From Aquanectria penicillioides (Eukaryota > Ascomycota > Sordariomycetes > Hypocreales > Nectriaceae), in the NCBI GenBank assembly GCA_003415625.1, contig PYIU01000008.1:2232001-2296000 (forward strand): DNA of 64,000 nucleotides, in the 5' to 3' direction. The first letter of the stretch is position 1; every line of letters begins with the position of its first letter. A model generated the notes under the pieces. It saw only the letters and a program-made list of their open reading frames with translations. It was not told the DNA's origin and did not search any database. Both the position numbers and the translations under genes were made by a program. Of this stretch, positions 36,135 to 47,390 are shown in pieces.

Positions 36135-39100
36135 GCAGTATATATTTAATATAGTTATAAATAGCATTCTTATTAATATTAATAAATATTAAAATACTAA
36201 GCTAGCTATATTAAAGTAAGGGATACTATACTAACCTTAAGGGCAGTATAGAATTTACTTTATTTTATATATATTATATAAATAGCAAAAGATAAAAAAA
36301 ATAGTTTATATTAAAACTAAACTAATATATAGTTTCTATTCTTTATAGCTATAAAAAACTAATTATTAATAGATATTAAGGCTAATAGCTATATAGCTTA
36401 TGCCTATATATATAAGCTATATAAGCTATTGCTATATTTAATAAAGGCTAATATCTATATATTAATAGTAGCTTTATAAAAAGGGATAGCTATAATAAAT
36501 ATAGCTTAATTTAATTTTACTATAAATATAATGCTAATATAAGTTATAAAAGGAGGAGCTTTAATAATTAAAGGCTAAAGCCATTTAAGCTAAAAGGAAA
36601 GTAACTTAAGTGCACTCTTAAACTATACCTATAGTCCTAATTATAGATTTTAATATTAATTAGCTCTATAAGCTAATTAATAGAATTAACTATATAGCTA
36701 TAGCTCTTAAGAGCTTAATAGCTATACTGCCTTTTATAGTTAAAAGGGCTAAAGCTACTTAAAGATAAATAGTGCTTAAAAGTAATAATAGTAATAAATA
36801 GTATTAATCTTAATATAGATTTATATTAGCTAATATTAATAGTAAAGACTAAAGTCTAATATAACTCTTTAAGCAATAGCTTAAGCTTAAGTAAAGCTAA
36901 AAGGGAATTAAAGTAAAAAAGGCTTAAAAATAAAGAGAATAAAAAGAAAAATAGTATAAAAAAGAATAAAAAGGGAAATAATAAAAAGAATAAAATAGAT
37001 TTTATATCTTTTAAAAAGAATATAAACTTAAAGTAAATAGTATTATTAAAGTAAATAGATATAGATTAAATATAGTAATAAATAAAAGTAAAGTTTAAAT
37101 AGGGCTAAAGTAAAGATTTAATTATTAAAAAGGGTAGGCTTTAATATATTATTTATATAATAGGCTAGTTTTTTTCTTTTTTTAAAAAGGGTTTTTTTAA
37201 ATATATTAATTTCCCTTTTAATAAAAGGGTTAAAGCACTTAAATAAAAGAGTTATTAAAAAGTAAAAGCAATATAAAAGTAAATATATTTTAAACTAAAT
37301 ATAGCTTAATAGCTAGCTTATAGTATAGTATAATATATAAATAAACTAGCTATTTAATAAAGTAATATATAGTTTAGGCTTTAAATAGATATTACTTAAG
37401 CTTAAAAAGATTATAAAGTAAATTAAATAAAGTCTTCTTTTAGCTTAAATAAAGCAAGCAATATAGTATAATATAGCTAATTATTTTAATAGTATTTTTA
37501 TATTAGCATTAAAATATATTTACTTTAAGGACCTTTCTTTAGAAAAGAAAACCCTAAAGTTTAATATATTTTATTTATATTTAAATAAATAAAGAGCTTT
37601 TATATTTTTTAAGTCCTTTATATAAATAAATAGTCTTTTTCTTTATATAAAATAAAAAGATTTTAGCTGCCTTTATTTTATTATTAATATACTATTTATA
37701 AAACTTATATTTAGTTTATTTTTATTAATACCTTTAATTAATTAATGCTTAATTTTTAATTAACTTTTAGTTTTCTTTATATTCTCTATTAAAAAGCTAA
37801 TTAATAAGCTATTTTTTATATTTTTATATTAATTTATATTAAAGGCTATTATAATAGTAATAATAGATTTAATATATTATTAATATAATTATAAAAAGAA
37901 TAAATCTTTTAATGCCTTAAGTTTAAAGCTAGCCTTAAAATTAAATAAATTATTTATTAAAGTATATATTTAATAAAGGGATTTTAAGCTTACTTTTTAA
38001 TAGTTTAATTAAAGTAGCTTTATAGCCTTTCTTAATAGTATAAAGGGCTTAAGTCTATTTAATTAATAAAGCTTTAGTAATCCCTTTTAAGTTATTGCCC
38101 CTTTTTATTAAAGAATAGTATATATTAATACTATAGGCAATTATAGATTTAATTATATATATATATATTATATAAGCAGCCTTAAGGTTTACTTTTTATA
38201 TACTTATTATAAGGGCAATAAGGGCCTGCCTTTAGCGCTTAAGTTTTCCTTTAAGCTTAAAGATATATAGGCTTTAAAGCAGTTTTTTATATAGCTATAA
38301 TTTAAGGAAATAATATAATTTTTATAATTAAATTATATTATAGATAAAGGTTAATTAAACTTAATGCCTTTAGTATTAATAGAAGAAATAAAAAAGCTAA
38401 GCTTTAATAGATTTAAAGGTTATACTATTAATAAAGGCCTAAAATATATATATTATTTATATAGTTTTAAATTAGGCTTAAGTCTTTATTATATCTCTTT
38501 TAAATATAAATATATTTATATTATTAATAAATTTAACTATTATAATTTTAAGGATTTTATTAAGTACTATATAAAGCCTTAATATAAATAAAATAAAAAG
38601 AATAAAAAAGAGTAATAATTTCTATAGAATTTTAACTTTAATACTATAAGGTTTAAAGAATTTACTATTAAATTAAAGGTATATTAAATGCTTAAATAAA
38701 TAGCTAAAAAGCTAAATTAATAACTATTATAAATAGCCTTAATTATAAAAAGTAGTAATAAGCCTTTTATAGTTAATTAAATTAAAGGCTATAATAAAGT
38801 TTAATTAAAGAAATAATGCTATTTTACTATAGGCTTATATTATATATATTGCTTTTACTATAACTATAAAGATAAGCTTAATAGACTTTTAAGGCCTATT
38901 CTTTATTTAATTATTAAAGAGTATATTTAGGTTTTTAGCTATTACTATTATTTATTAGGCTATTATTAATTTTATTACTTTATTAATAATATTAAAGAAA
39001 AAGATAAATCTTTATTTAAATATTATATATTTTTAGGCTATTATTTTATTTAATTTAAAAATAATAGTAGCAATTATATAATAGAAATAATATAAAAAGT

Positions 39101-42100
39101 GCTTAAATATAATACTTATATTAATAATAGTAATAAAGGCTTTTAAAAAGGGCTTATTATATACTTTAAGAAAGCTAATAGAAAATCTATTGCTATTAAA
39201 AGCGTTTTATAATTAAATTTTAAAGAATAAATATATTAATTTATAGAGTTTAATATAATTTTACATTAGGTTTTTAGCATTTTATAGTATTTAATCTATA
39301 TCTATAGGTTATATTATAAGGTCTATTATAATAGATTTAATATTTTAATTATTTACCTAAAGTTTAAGAAAAAAGCATTTTGCTAATATAATTGCCTTTT
39401 TAATATAGCTTATAGTTAAGGAATCTTACTTAAAGCAATTAAGGGAAAGAAGCTATAGTAAGGCTAAAGCAATATTGCTTTAAAGTTATACCTATCTTTT
39501 TAAGTTCTAAAGTTTCTTTTAATTGCCTATACCTTTTTTTATTTTAGCTTTAAATAAAGTATTATATTAAGCTATTTGCTTAACTTTAGTTATATAAGCC
39601 TTTTGCTTATTGCTTACTTTTTATAGTTTTAGTTAATTAGCTATTATACTATTATATTATATATATTTTTATATTTATTTAAGTTAATAAATAGCTTTTA
39701 TAATAGGCTAGTTTTATTAATTATTATAGTTAGGCCTAAATTGCCTTTATATTAAAGTAGTATATTAAGCAATTTAATGCAATCTTTAAGTTAGCTATTT
39801 AATTATTTATTTTAATTATTATATAAAGATTATTTTACTAAAAGTTTAATAAAGGGTAATTTATACTTTAAGTTTAGCCTTCTTAAATTTTATTATATAT
39901 TAATTAAATACTATAAATTAAGGGTTTAATAAAAAAAAAGGCAATATATCTATAAAGGGCTTAATATATATTTACTATAAAATATAGTTAAAGCTATTTA
40001 AATTATAATTAAAGCCTAAATAAATAATATAGCTATTCTTTAAGGCCTAAATTAAATTAAAAGTGCTATTTTTAGTATTATTTACTTTTTAAATTACTAT
40101 TTTATAAAGGGTTATTAAGGCTATATTTAGCTATTATATCTCTATTAAAAAGGTTAAGCTATATAAAGTAGTTTTATTATAGCAATTTTAAATTAAATAA
40201 TATAAATTAAAGTCTTTAACTATAATTATTTAAGGGGCTAAAGTAAGGCTAGCTAAAGTGCATATTGCTTTTAAGTTTCCCTTACCTTCTAAAGGGTTAT
40301 ATACTATAATTATTTTTATATAGCAATAATTAAAATTAATATTAGCTTAATTTTCCTTAGCCTAATAGATTTAGGTTTTTAATCTATATTATTTATATAT
40401 ATAAAGAGCTATATAGCTTAAGTAATAAATTATAATATAGTTTAATCTTTTAGGGTTTACTAAAGCATTAATCTTTTAGTTTTTAGCTAATTTTAATAAT
40501 ACAATTATATTATATTTATTATAGGTATATAGCGCCTAATAGATTAACTTAAAGCAATAATATATATTTTAAAATAAAACCTATATTAATTAAATATAAA
40601 TAAGAGAGTTAATTTAATAGATAGTAGCAATAAAATATAAGCACTAAAGAAAGAAAAAGTATTAAATAAAGTATAGTATTATTTATTTATAGAGCCTAAA
40701 AGTTAATTAACTCTTTTAATAAAGAGAAAAGCTATAAAAAAAGAGTTTTTAAAAAAGCTATTTTATTATATATAGAAGATATTTTACTATATTAAGGTAT
40801 ATTTTTTATATTTTATTAATTATTTATAGTATCTTTCTTTTATATAGGTTTAATACTTTTCTACTATAAAATAAATATAGCTTTAGGCTAAATAGTCTTT
40901 ATAGCATAAAGTGCAATAATAAAAGATTTCTTTCTTTTTAATAAAGCAATTATTATATATTAAGCTATTATATTAGCTATAAATTAAAGTAAATTAGCAG
41001 TCTTTTATAATATAGCTATATTTATAGCATTAAAAGCATTAAGTAAGTTTTAGTCCTTTATTAAAGGGTTTATAATTATAAAGTTTAATATTAAAAAGTA
41101 GCCTATTATTATATAGGCTATTAGCTTTTTTAATTAATAGAATATAAAAGATTAAGTTTATTTTTATTATAATGCTATTTTAGGCTTAAATAGGCTTTAT
41201 TTTACTAACTCTTAAAGTATTAATATTATTAATAGTTTTAATAAGTTTATTTATATTATTAAAAATAGATTTAATTTAAATTCCTTTTATTAAAATAATA
41301 AAGATTAAAAGAGCTAAAAAGGCATTATTTCTAAATATAATAGCTATCTATCCTTCTTTATAAAAAGCTTTAGTCTATTCTAAAGTAAAGAAAGTAAGGA
41401 TTATATTTTTATTAAAAAGGCAATATATTATAATTATATAAGAATTGCTATAGGCTTAATTTACTATTTATATAATTTCTATTAAAGTATAGTTTTTAAT
41501 ATTCTTAAGGGCATTTTTAATGCAAATAGTAACTTTATACTTAATGCAGCTATATATTATATATTTATTAATTTTAGTATTTATAGATATAAGGCTATAT
41601 AAAAAGACTAATATATAAAACTATTATATTAATTAAGGAAAAAAAGGGCTTAAATTAGCTAAAATAGCTATTATTACTATAATAATAGTAATTATTATAA
41701 TAATAGTAATTTTATTAATAAGTCTCTTTTTAGGGGTTATATTAATCTTAAAGGGAAAGCAAAAGTATATTTTATATATATTAATATAGGTTTAAAATAC
41801 TTTTTAAACTGCTTTAAAGAAGTAAAATAGAATAATTTTAGTAATAGCTTTATAGGCTTCTTTATCTTTATTAATTATAAGGCTTCTATTAGCTTTTATT
41901 ACTTTATTTATTTTAGGTATATTGCTATATTAGCTAATAGTAAAAAGGGGTTATATTAGCTATTTTTAATACTATATCTTTTTAAATTAATAACCATTAA
42001 AAGGGCTATAGTATTAGCGCTATGCTCCTAATGCGCTATTATATTTAGGGGTAGCCTAGCATAAGGAATTGATTAATTATAGTTTTAGACATTTTAGAGG

Positions 42101-42145
42101 TAGTTTAAAATAGCTGCAAGCAATTGCAAGTCTAAAGGTAGAGTT
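35529..42145 (-). mobile_element. LINE copy 3, nearly full length, mutated
   Basis: Collinear with LINE copy 1 from its 3' tail (ATTTATTTATTAATACTC at 35531) to the shared 5' end (AGGTAGAGTT at 42136-42145), about 6.6 kb. It keeps the (TAA)n tract (36067-36133), the endonuclease region and the C-terminal zinc-knuckle region in mutated form on the minus strand. Its 3' end faces the broken 3' side of LINE copy 4. I found no convincing target duplication, so a flank may have been lost or rearranged. No frame is intact. Confidence 0.75.
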
Positions 42146-43042
42146 AATAATTGTAAGTTTTAAAGTTATTAATATAATAACTTTAAAATAATATAAATAT
42201 ATTAATATAAATAAAGAAAAAAAGAAATTTAAATTAAAATTAAAAGTTTTTATTTTTAAATATTAAAATAAAAAATAAAAATAATAAAAATAATAAAAAG
42301 GTTATAGTAATTAATAAAAAATTTATTAAATATAGTAAAAAGAGTATTAATAAAAAGACCTTAAAAGAAAAGACTTTTATTTAATATAAAAAAAGGGATT
42401 TAAATGCTTAAAATATAAATTAAAATCTTATTGCTTTAACTATTAGCATTTATAAAGGATTTAAATAAAAGGTAAATATTCCTATAAGTAAAGGTTTAGC
42501 TTATTATAAATACAATAAATTAATAAAAATAGTAAAATTAATAAATAATAAAATTAATACTAAAAGCACTATAATTTATAGTAATTATTATCTTTTAAAT
42601 AAATTAATTAATAGGCTAAAAAGTTAAAAGTAAAATAATATACTTATTTACTTTATTTATAACTTTTAGCTTTATAGCCTAAAGGGTGCTTTTAATAATA
42701 AACTTAATAAATTTTACTCTTTAATAAACCTTTTTATTAAATATAAAAAAATTATTAATTAATACTATAATTAAATTAATAAAAAAACTAATATTAAGTT
42801 TAAGCCTTTTAAAGTAAAATTTAGCTTTATTTAATATATTAAAACTATTACTATAAATACCTTTACTTTCTATTAAAATAATAAATATAATAAATTTTAA
42901 AAAAAACTATTAGCACTTTATAATTAAGCTATTTAAAAAGAAAAAGGCAATAGCTATAGTTTTTATTAATCTTTATAGTATAATTAATACTTTAGCTATT
43001 AAATACTTTATTACTATAAAGTATAATTATTTAATAGATATT
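42146..43042. other. AT-rich relic, no gene
   Basis: About 900 bp of mutated AT-rich DNA between LINE copy 3 and SINE 3. Plus-strand reading shows Lys- and Ile-rich stretches broken by TAA/TAG that might be a decayed transposase, but no motif is good enough to name it. Confidence 0.5.
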
Positions 43043-43054
43043 AATATATTAAAT
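43043..43054. repeat. Target-site duplication, left, of SINE 3
   Basis: AATATATTAAAT, repeated at 43647-43658. The match is perfect but AT-only. Confidence 0.65.
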
Positions 43055-43646
43055 CCCTTTATAGTAAAGTAATTACTGCCTAAAAGCCCTTAATATAAAG
43101 GAAGTGAGTTTAAATCCTATTAGGGCATCTCTTTTTACCTGCTTAGGATTGGTCTACTTAAGTAAGGCAAGAGGAACTTAAAAGCAGCCTAGCCTATAGC
43201 TAGTAGCAAAAAACTTAGCTGTATTTAAAGCATTATTTTAGTAAGCTTAACCTATAATAGTAAGGCTATAGATTTAAGTAAGGCCTATAAGAGCCTAGCC
43301 CTATAGCTTTTAAATAAACTTAAGCTATAATTAAAGTATAAAATCTTTAGTAGTTTCCTTAGCTATAAATCTTAAGTATAATAATATACTATTTCTATAG
43401 GGCTAATTAATAGTATAGTTATTATAAGTAAAAGTAAAAGCAAAAGGTAATTAATATATATTAAACTATAAAAAGTATAATTAGTATTTAATTAATTAAT
43501 TTTAATTTATAGAAATAAAATAAAGGCTAATAAGTAAGGAATATAAGGGTTTATATTTATTATTTTATATATATAGTTTTTCTTTATTAAAAATAATATA
43601 AAAGCATTATTTATTATAAAATTTATAAAGTATTATTAAATAAATA
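43055..43646 (+). mobile_element. SINE 3, heavily mutated
   Basis: A plus-strand copy of about 592 bp, with a head similar to SINE 1 but A box (TAGTAAAGTAA) and B box (GTTTAAATCC) decayed. It is followed by the same middle part and AT-rich tail. It forms a tail-to-tail inverted pair with SINE 4, 26 bp away. Confidence 0.85.
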
Positions 43647-43658
43647 AATATATTAAAT
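43647..43658. repeat. Target-site duplication, right, of SINE 3
   Basis: AATATATTAAAT, directly after the SINE 3 tail. It overlaps the target duplication of SINE 4, showing that SINE 4 inserted at the edge of SINE 3. Confidence 0.65.
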
Positions 43659-43672
43659 TAATATAATTATTT
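43654..43672. repeat. Target-site duplication, left, of SINE 4
   Basis: TAAATTAATATAATTATTT, a perfect 19-bp copy of 44256-44274. Confidence 0.9.
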
Positions 43673-44255
43673 ATTTAATAATACTCTATAGGTCTTATAA
43701 TAGGCAATGCTTCTATACTATTTTTAATAGAGAAAAAACTATATATATAAGATATTAAATAAAAACCCCTATATCCTTTACTTACTAGCCCCTTATTTAT
43801 CTTTATAGATTAAAATTAATTAAACATTAGTTATACCTCTTATAGTTTAGTATATATTAACTACCTTCTTCTCCTGCTTCCGCTTATAACAACTATACTA
43901 TCAATTGGCCCTATAGAAACAGCATATTATCGTACCCAAGATTCACAGCTAGGGAAACTGCCAAGGATCTCACGCTCCGGTCGCAGCCTAGGTTTATTCA
44001 AGAGCCATAGGGCTAGGCTCTTACAGGCCCCGCCCAAACCTATAGCCTCACTGTTGCAGGTTGGGCTTGCCGGGATAACGCTCCGGATGCAGCCGAGTTT
44101 TTCGCTACCAGCCGTGGGCTAGGCTGCTTTTAAGTTCCCCTTGCCCTGCCCGGGTGGACCAATCCCAAGCAGGTAAAAAGAGGTGCCCCAGCGGGATTTG
44201 AACCCACTCCCTCTACTTTAAGGGCTTCCAGGCGGTAACCACTCTACCATGGGGG
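43673..44255 (-). mobile_element. SINE 4, tRNA-derived, young and nearly unmutated
   Basis: The 583-bp minus-strand SINE has its head at 44255. On the minus strand it carries a perfect A box TGGTAGAGTGG (44249-44239) and B box GGTTCAAATCC (44204-44194). A D-stem-like GGTA/TACC and a T-arm GTGGG/CCCGC are visible. The element keeps normal GC content from about 43870 to 44255 in the midst of AT-rich DNA, so it inserted after the surrounding mutation or escaped it. Five T (44179-44175, minus strand) follow the head and could act as a Pol III stop. The 19-bp target duplications are perfect, as expected of a recent insertion by a LINE machinery. It encodes no protein. It could be an active family member or a copy of one elsewhere. 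Confidence 0.9.
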
Positions 44256-44274
44256 TAAATTAATATAATTATTT
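44256..44274. repeat. Target-site duplication, right, of SINE 4
   Basis: Perfect 19-bp match to 43654-43672. Confidence 0.9.
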
Positions 44275-45767
44275 TATTAAAAATAATTTATTTATTATAA
44301 AAGCTATTATAGCTAATATAGCTATTAATGCCTATTAAGCTATAATTAAAATTAAAACTTTAAAGAATAAAGTTATTTAATTTAAAAAGTAGCTTAAAGT
44401 TAATATTAAATCTATTAATATTAAATTCTATAAAGTTATTAATAAAATTAAAAAATAAGCTATTAATATTTTTACTTTTAATAATTTAATTATTTATTTT
44501 AATATTATTAATAATAGCTAAAATAATAAAATTAAAGAATTAATAGTTTAAATAATAAAAATAAAGAAATTTAAATTAATAGCTCTTTTAATAGCTAATA
44601 AAGCTAAGCTAATTAAAACTATTATAGCTTAAATTAAATCTAAACTCTTTTAAAGTAAATTAATTAAAAGCAATTAACTATTTTATATATTTACTTTTAG
44701 CTTATTAAAATAAATGCCTTTATTAATACTTTAAGTAAATAATATAATATATTAATATATAAATTTATAGCCTATTAATAACTTTCTTTTAAAAAAGAAA
44801 TAATTTAATAAAGCTATAATAGCTAGCTCCTTTAAGTGCTATAAGCCTAATAGTATAATAAAGAAATTAATAACTAAACTATTAAAGTTAGCTTTTAATA
44901 AAAAAAATCCCTTTTTATTATTACTAATATTAATAATTTATTTAATTAATTATATTTTTAATACTTTATATATTAATATTAATAGCTATTAAATTAGCTA
45001 AATTCTATTAAAGTTATATAAAAATTTTTTTTATAAATTTATATAAAGATTTAAAAACTTTATTAAAAATTTAAAAGCTAATAGCTAAACCCTATAGTTA
45101 TATAAAATAAATAAAAATAATTAATAAATAAAGCAAATATAAAGTAAATATTAAAGATTTAACTTTAATTTTTATTATTATATATAGTAATCTTTCTTTT
45201 AATCTAAAGGCATTTATTATATATATAGATTATATAATAAATAGTACTTTTAAATAATTAGCTTTTATATCTCTTAAGTAAAGGTTAATAATCTATAAGT
45301 ATATTTATACCTTAAAATCTATTATTATAATAGTCTTAAAATATAAATTAAGTAAAGTTTAATATATAATTAATTATTTTTATAATTAAACTATTAATTT
45401 TAATATAACTATAAAGCCTATATATATCTTTTAGTATAATTGTAAAATAAATAGTATAATAGTTTTACTATTAAAACTATTACTTTTAATATTATTTATA
45501 ATAGAATAAATAAACTATAATATAAAGGCTAATTATTTAAAAGTATTATTTATTATATAATTTATATATAATATTTATATTGTAAAGTTATATAATATAC
45601 TTTTAAGTATTTTTTTCTATTAGCTTTAATTAAAAATAGATATTAAAAAAAAATACTAAAGGTATAGCTATTTTATTGCTAAAATTTAAAATTTTTTTTA
45701 TGCAATATCTTTTTTAATATATAATATTTAATATAGAATAAATATACTATAAAGTAAGGAAAGCGCT
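44275..45767. other. AT-rich relic, no gene
   Basis: About 1.5 kb of mutated AT-rich sequence with stops in all frames and few GC residues. No relation to the LINE, SINE or copia families of this window was noticed. Confidence 0.5.
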
Positions 45768-45791
45768 AAGGTTAGGTTAGGGTTAAGGTTA
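45768..45791 (+). repeat. Degenerate telomere-like patch
   Basis: The bases AAGGTTAGGTTAGGGTTAAG near 45768 resemble TTAGGG repeats, with one perfect TTAGGG unit and shortened neighbours. Only about 24 bp long. It lies about 300 bp before the switch to normal base composition. It could be an interstitial telomeric scar or chance. Confidence 0.45.
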
Positions 45792-46321
45792 CTAGTATAC
45801 CTCCTATATAAAAGTATATATAAATATATTAAAGCATTAATGCAAATCTATAAATTACTATATTACTTTTAAGATAATATTAAATATGCAAATATTAGCA
45901 AGCCAATTAAGGCCTTTATATATAAATATATATAGTTAAGTTTTATATATTTAAGTAATTTAGCTTATAGATAATATCATATATTGCCATTTAGGCTTAT
46001 AACCCAACAAAAGGTAACATATTAATTATTAAAGGTCTTAAGTTCTGTTTTAGTATATATACTTAAGTGGGATATATATTAATAGAGGGCTGGTATCTTG
46101 GCTTCATTAAGACGGACTAATGTTTGCCCGAGCCCCGGCTTCTAACAAATAGAACCCTCCTAAAACAAGTTCCTTAATAGGTAACTATAGAGTTAGAGGA
46201 GACAAGAGGCTAACGAGGGGCGGTGAGTCAAGGGAGGGGCATGGTTGGAGACGGATAGCATACCAAGTCAGCAACACCGCAGCACACGAAGCCCTCCCGT
46301 TTCTCAAGGCCGATCCTGAAT
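45792..46321. other. Composition border and upstream region of the phosphatase gene
   Basis: Base composition rises over about 300 bp and is normal from about 46085. No gene is visible. The part after 46085 presumably holds the promoter and 5' leader of the gene starting at 46322. Confidence 0.6.
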
Positions 46322-47140
46322 ATGCCACCCACACTCGTCTTGATCCGCCATGCCCAGGCACTTCATAATGTAGACAATAAGTTCACCCCGACTCCAAGCT
46401 GCATAGGCTCCGTAAGCTAACATTTATCTGCCCGATTCTACAAGATTACTCACTCCATGATCCCCCTCTTTCGGAGCTCGGACTCGAGCAGTGTGTTGCT
46501 CTTCGTCACAACCTCAGCCACATATTTTCCGAGAGAATCGCAAACCCCCAGGATGTCGCTGTTGTTGTGAGTCCGATGCGACGGACTTTGCAGACAGCCA
46601 CGTTATCACTCGGGTGGTTGGTGAGCCGTGGCGTTCGGGTTGAAGCCAATGCTGATTGGCAAGGTGTGTTTAGCCGTTACTAAACAAGAGAGAACCTGAT
46701 TATGTATTTGGCTAATGCATAGAACCTGAATAGAAAACTCCGAAAAACCTTGCGACACAGGAAGCCCGGTGACGTCTCTTGTGGATGACTTTCCCGATGT
46801 TAATTTCAGTACCGTTGACCCTCTGTGGCCGGACAAGACGTCGCAAGCCGCAAAACGGTTTGCACATACCAGGCATGACATCCTGGCCCGAGGGCACGCG
46901 GCCTTAGAAGCTCTATGCCAGCGACCCGAGAAGCTCATCTTTGTTGTATCTCACTCAGGTTTCCTACGGGTGGGGGTTGTGGGCTATTGGTTTTTCAATG
47001 GTGATTATCGTATCTTCGACTTTGACCCTCAACCCGGGCTAGGTCTGCGGCAGGACGAGGGTACCCTTGCAGGAGGCATGGGTTTATCCTGGACTGAACC
47101 CGTGCCTCTCGGAACAGACCTCCCTGGTGAGAATCAATAA
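46322..47140 (+). CDS. Histidine phosphatase family (phosphoglycerate-mutase-like) protein, 226 aa if intron 1 is spliced
   Basis: Exons 46322-46376, 46445-46663 and 46734-47140 give 226 residues. The N-terminal LIRHAQ (catalytic Arg9-His10) and the later VVSHSGFLR (His165) are the two histidine motifs of the branch-2 histidine phosphatases. SPMRRTLQTA lies between them. The family forms a phospho-histidine and acts on small phosphoesters; the substrate cannot be told. Intron 2 is ordinary (GTGTGT...TAG, branch CTAAT). Intron 1 (46377-46444) has a consensus branch CTAAC and a CAAG acceptor but starts ATAAGT instead of GTAAGT. Only this splice joins the expected HNVDN to YSLHDPPLSELG in frame. 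The gene is therefore either spliced through a rare AT-AG intron or disabled. It is the first gene next to the mutated AT-rich block and runs convergent to GUF1. Confidence 0.8.
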
Positions 47141-47390
47141 AATCAAACCGTTGCAGCCTAACACGACATGTATCTGCCTTTTGCTCCACATCGGCGCTAA
47201 ATTTCATGGGGGTGGCGATTAGGGATTATATTATGGAGGCAATCTCATAATATCGATACACCAAGAAAACTAAAGGATGCTGAGCTGGGCATCAAAATGG
47301 CTTTGAAACCCTGAACTTGCCATCGCACTTGGAGAAATTCCGAGGAACAGTTGAATCCTTTTGGTAGTATAGTACACCGCTTGGTTGCCA
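47141..47390. other. Convergent 3' intergenic region
   Basis: A 250-bp gap between the stop codons of the phosphatase gene and GUF1. It must hold both 3' ends. No other feature is seen. Confidence 0.6.

Noticed and set aside
46412..46476. Alternative GT-AG intron 1 in the phosphatase gene
   Set aside because: GTAAGC...GGAG keeps the frame, but it would remove the conserved YSLHDPPLSE and insert an unrelated stretch (FTPTPSCIGS). The AT-AG intron at 46377-46444 gives the family sequence.
46606..46938. Minus-strand frame of 110 codons
   Set aside because: It is a shadow of the phosphatase exons on the other strand.
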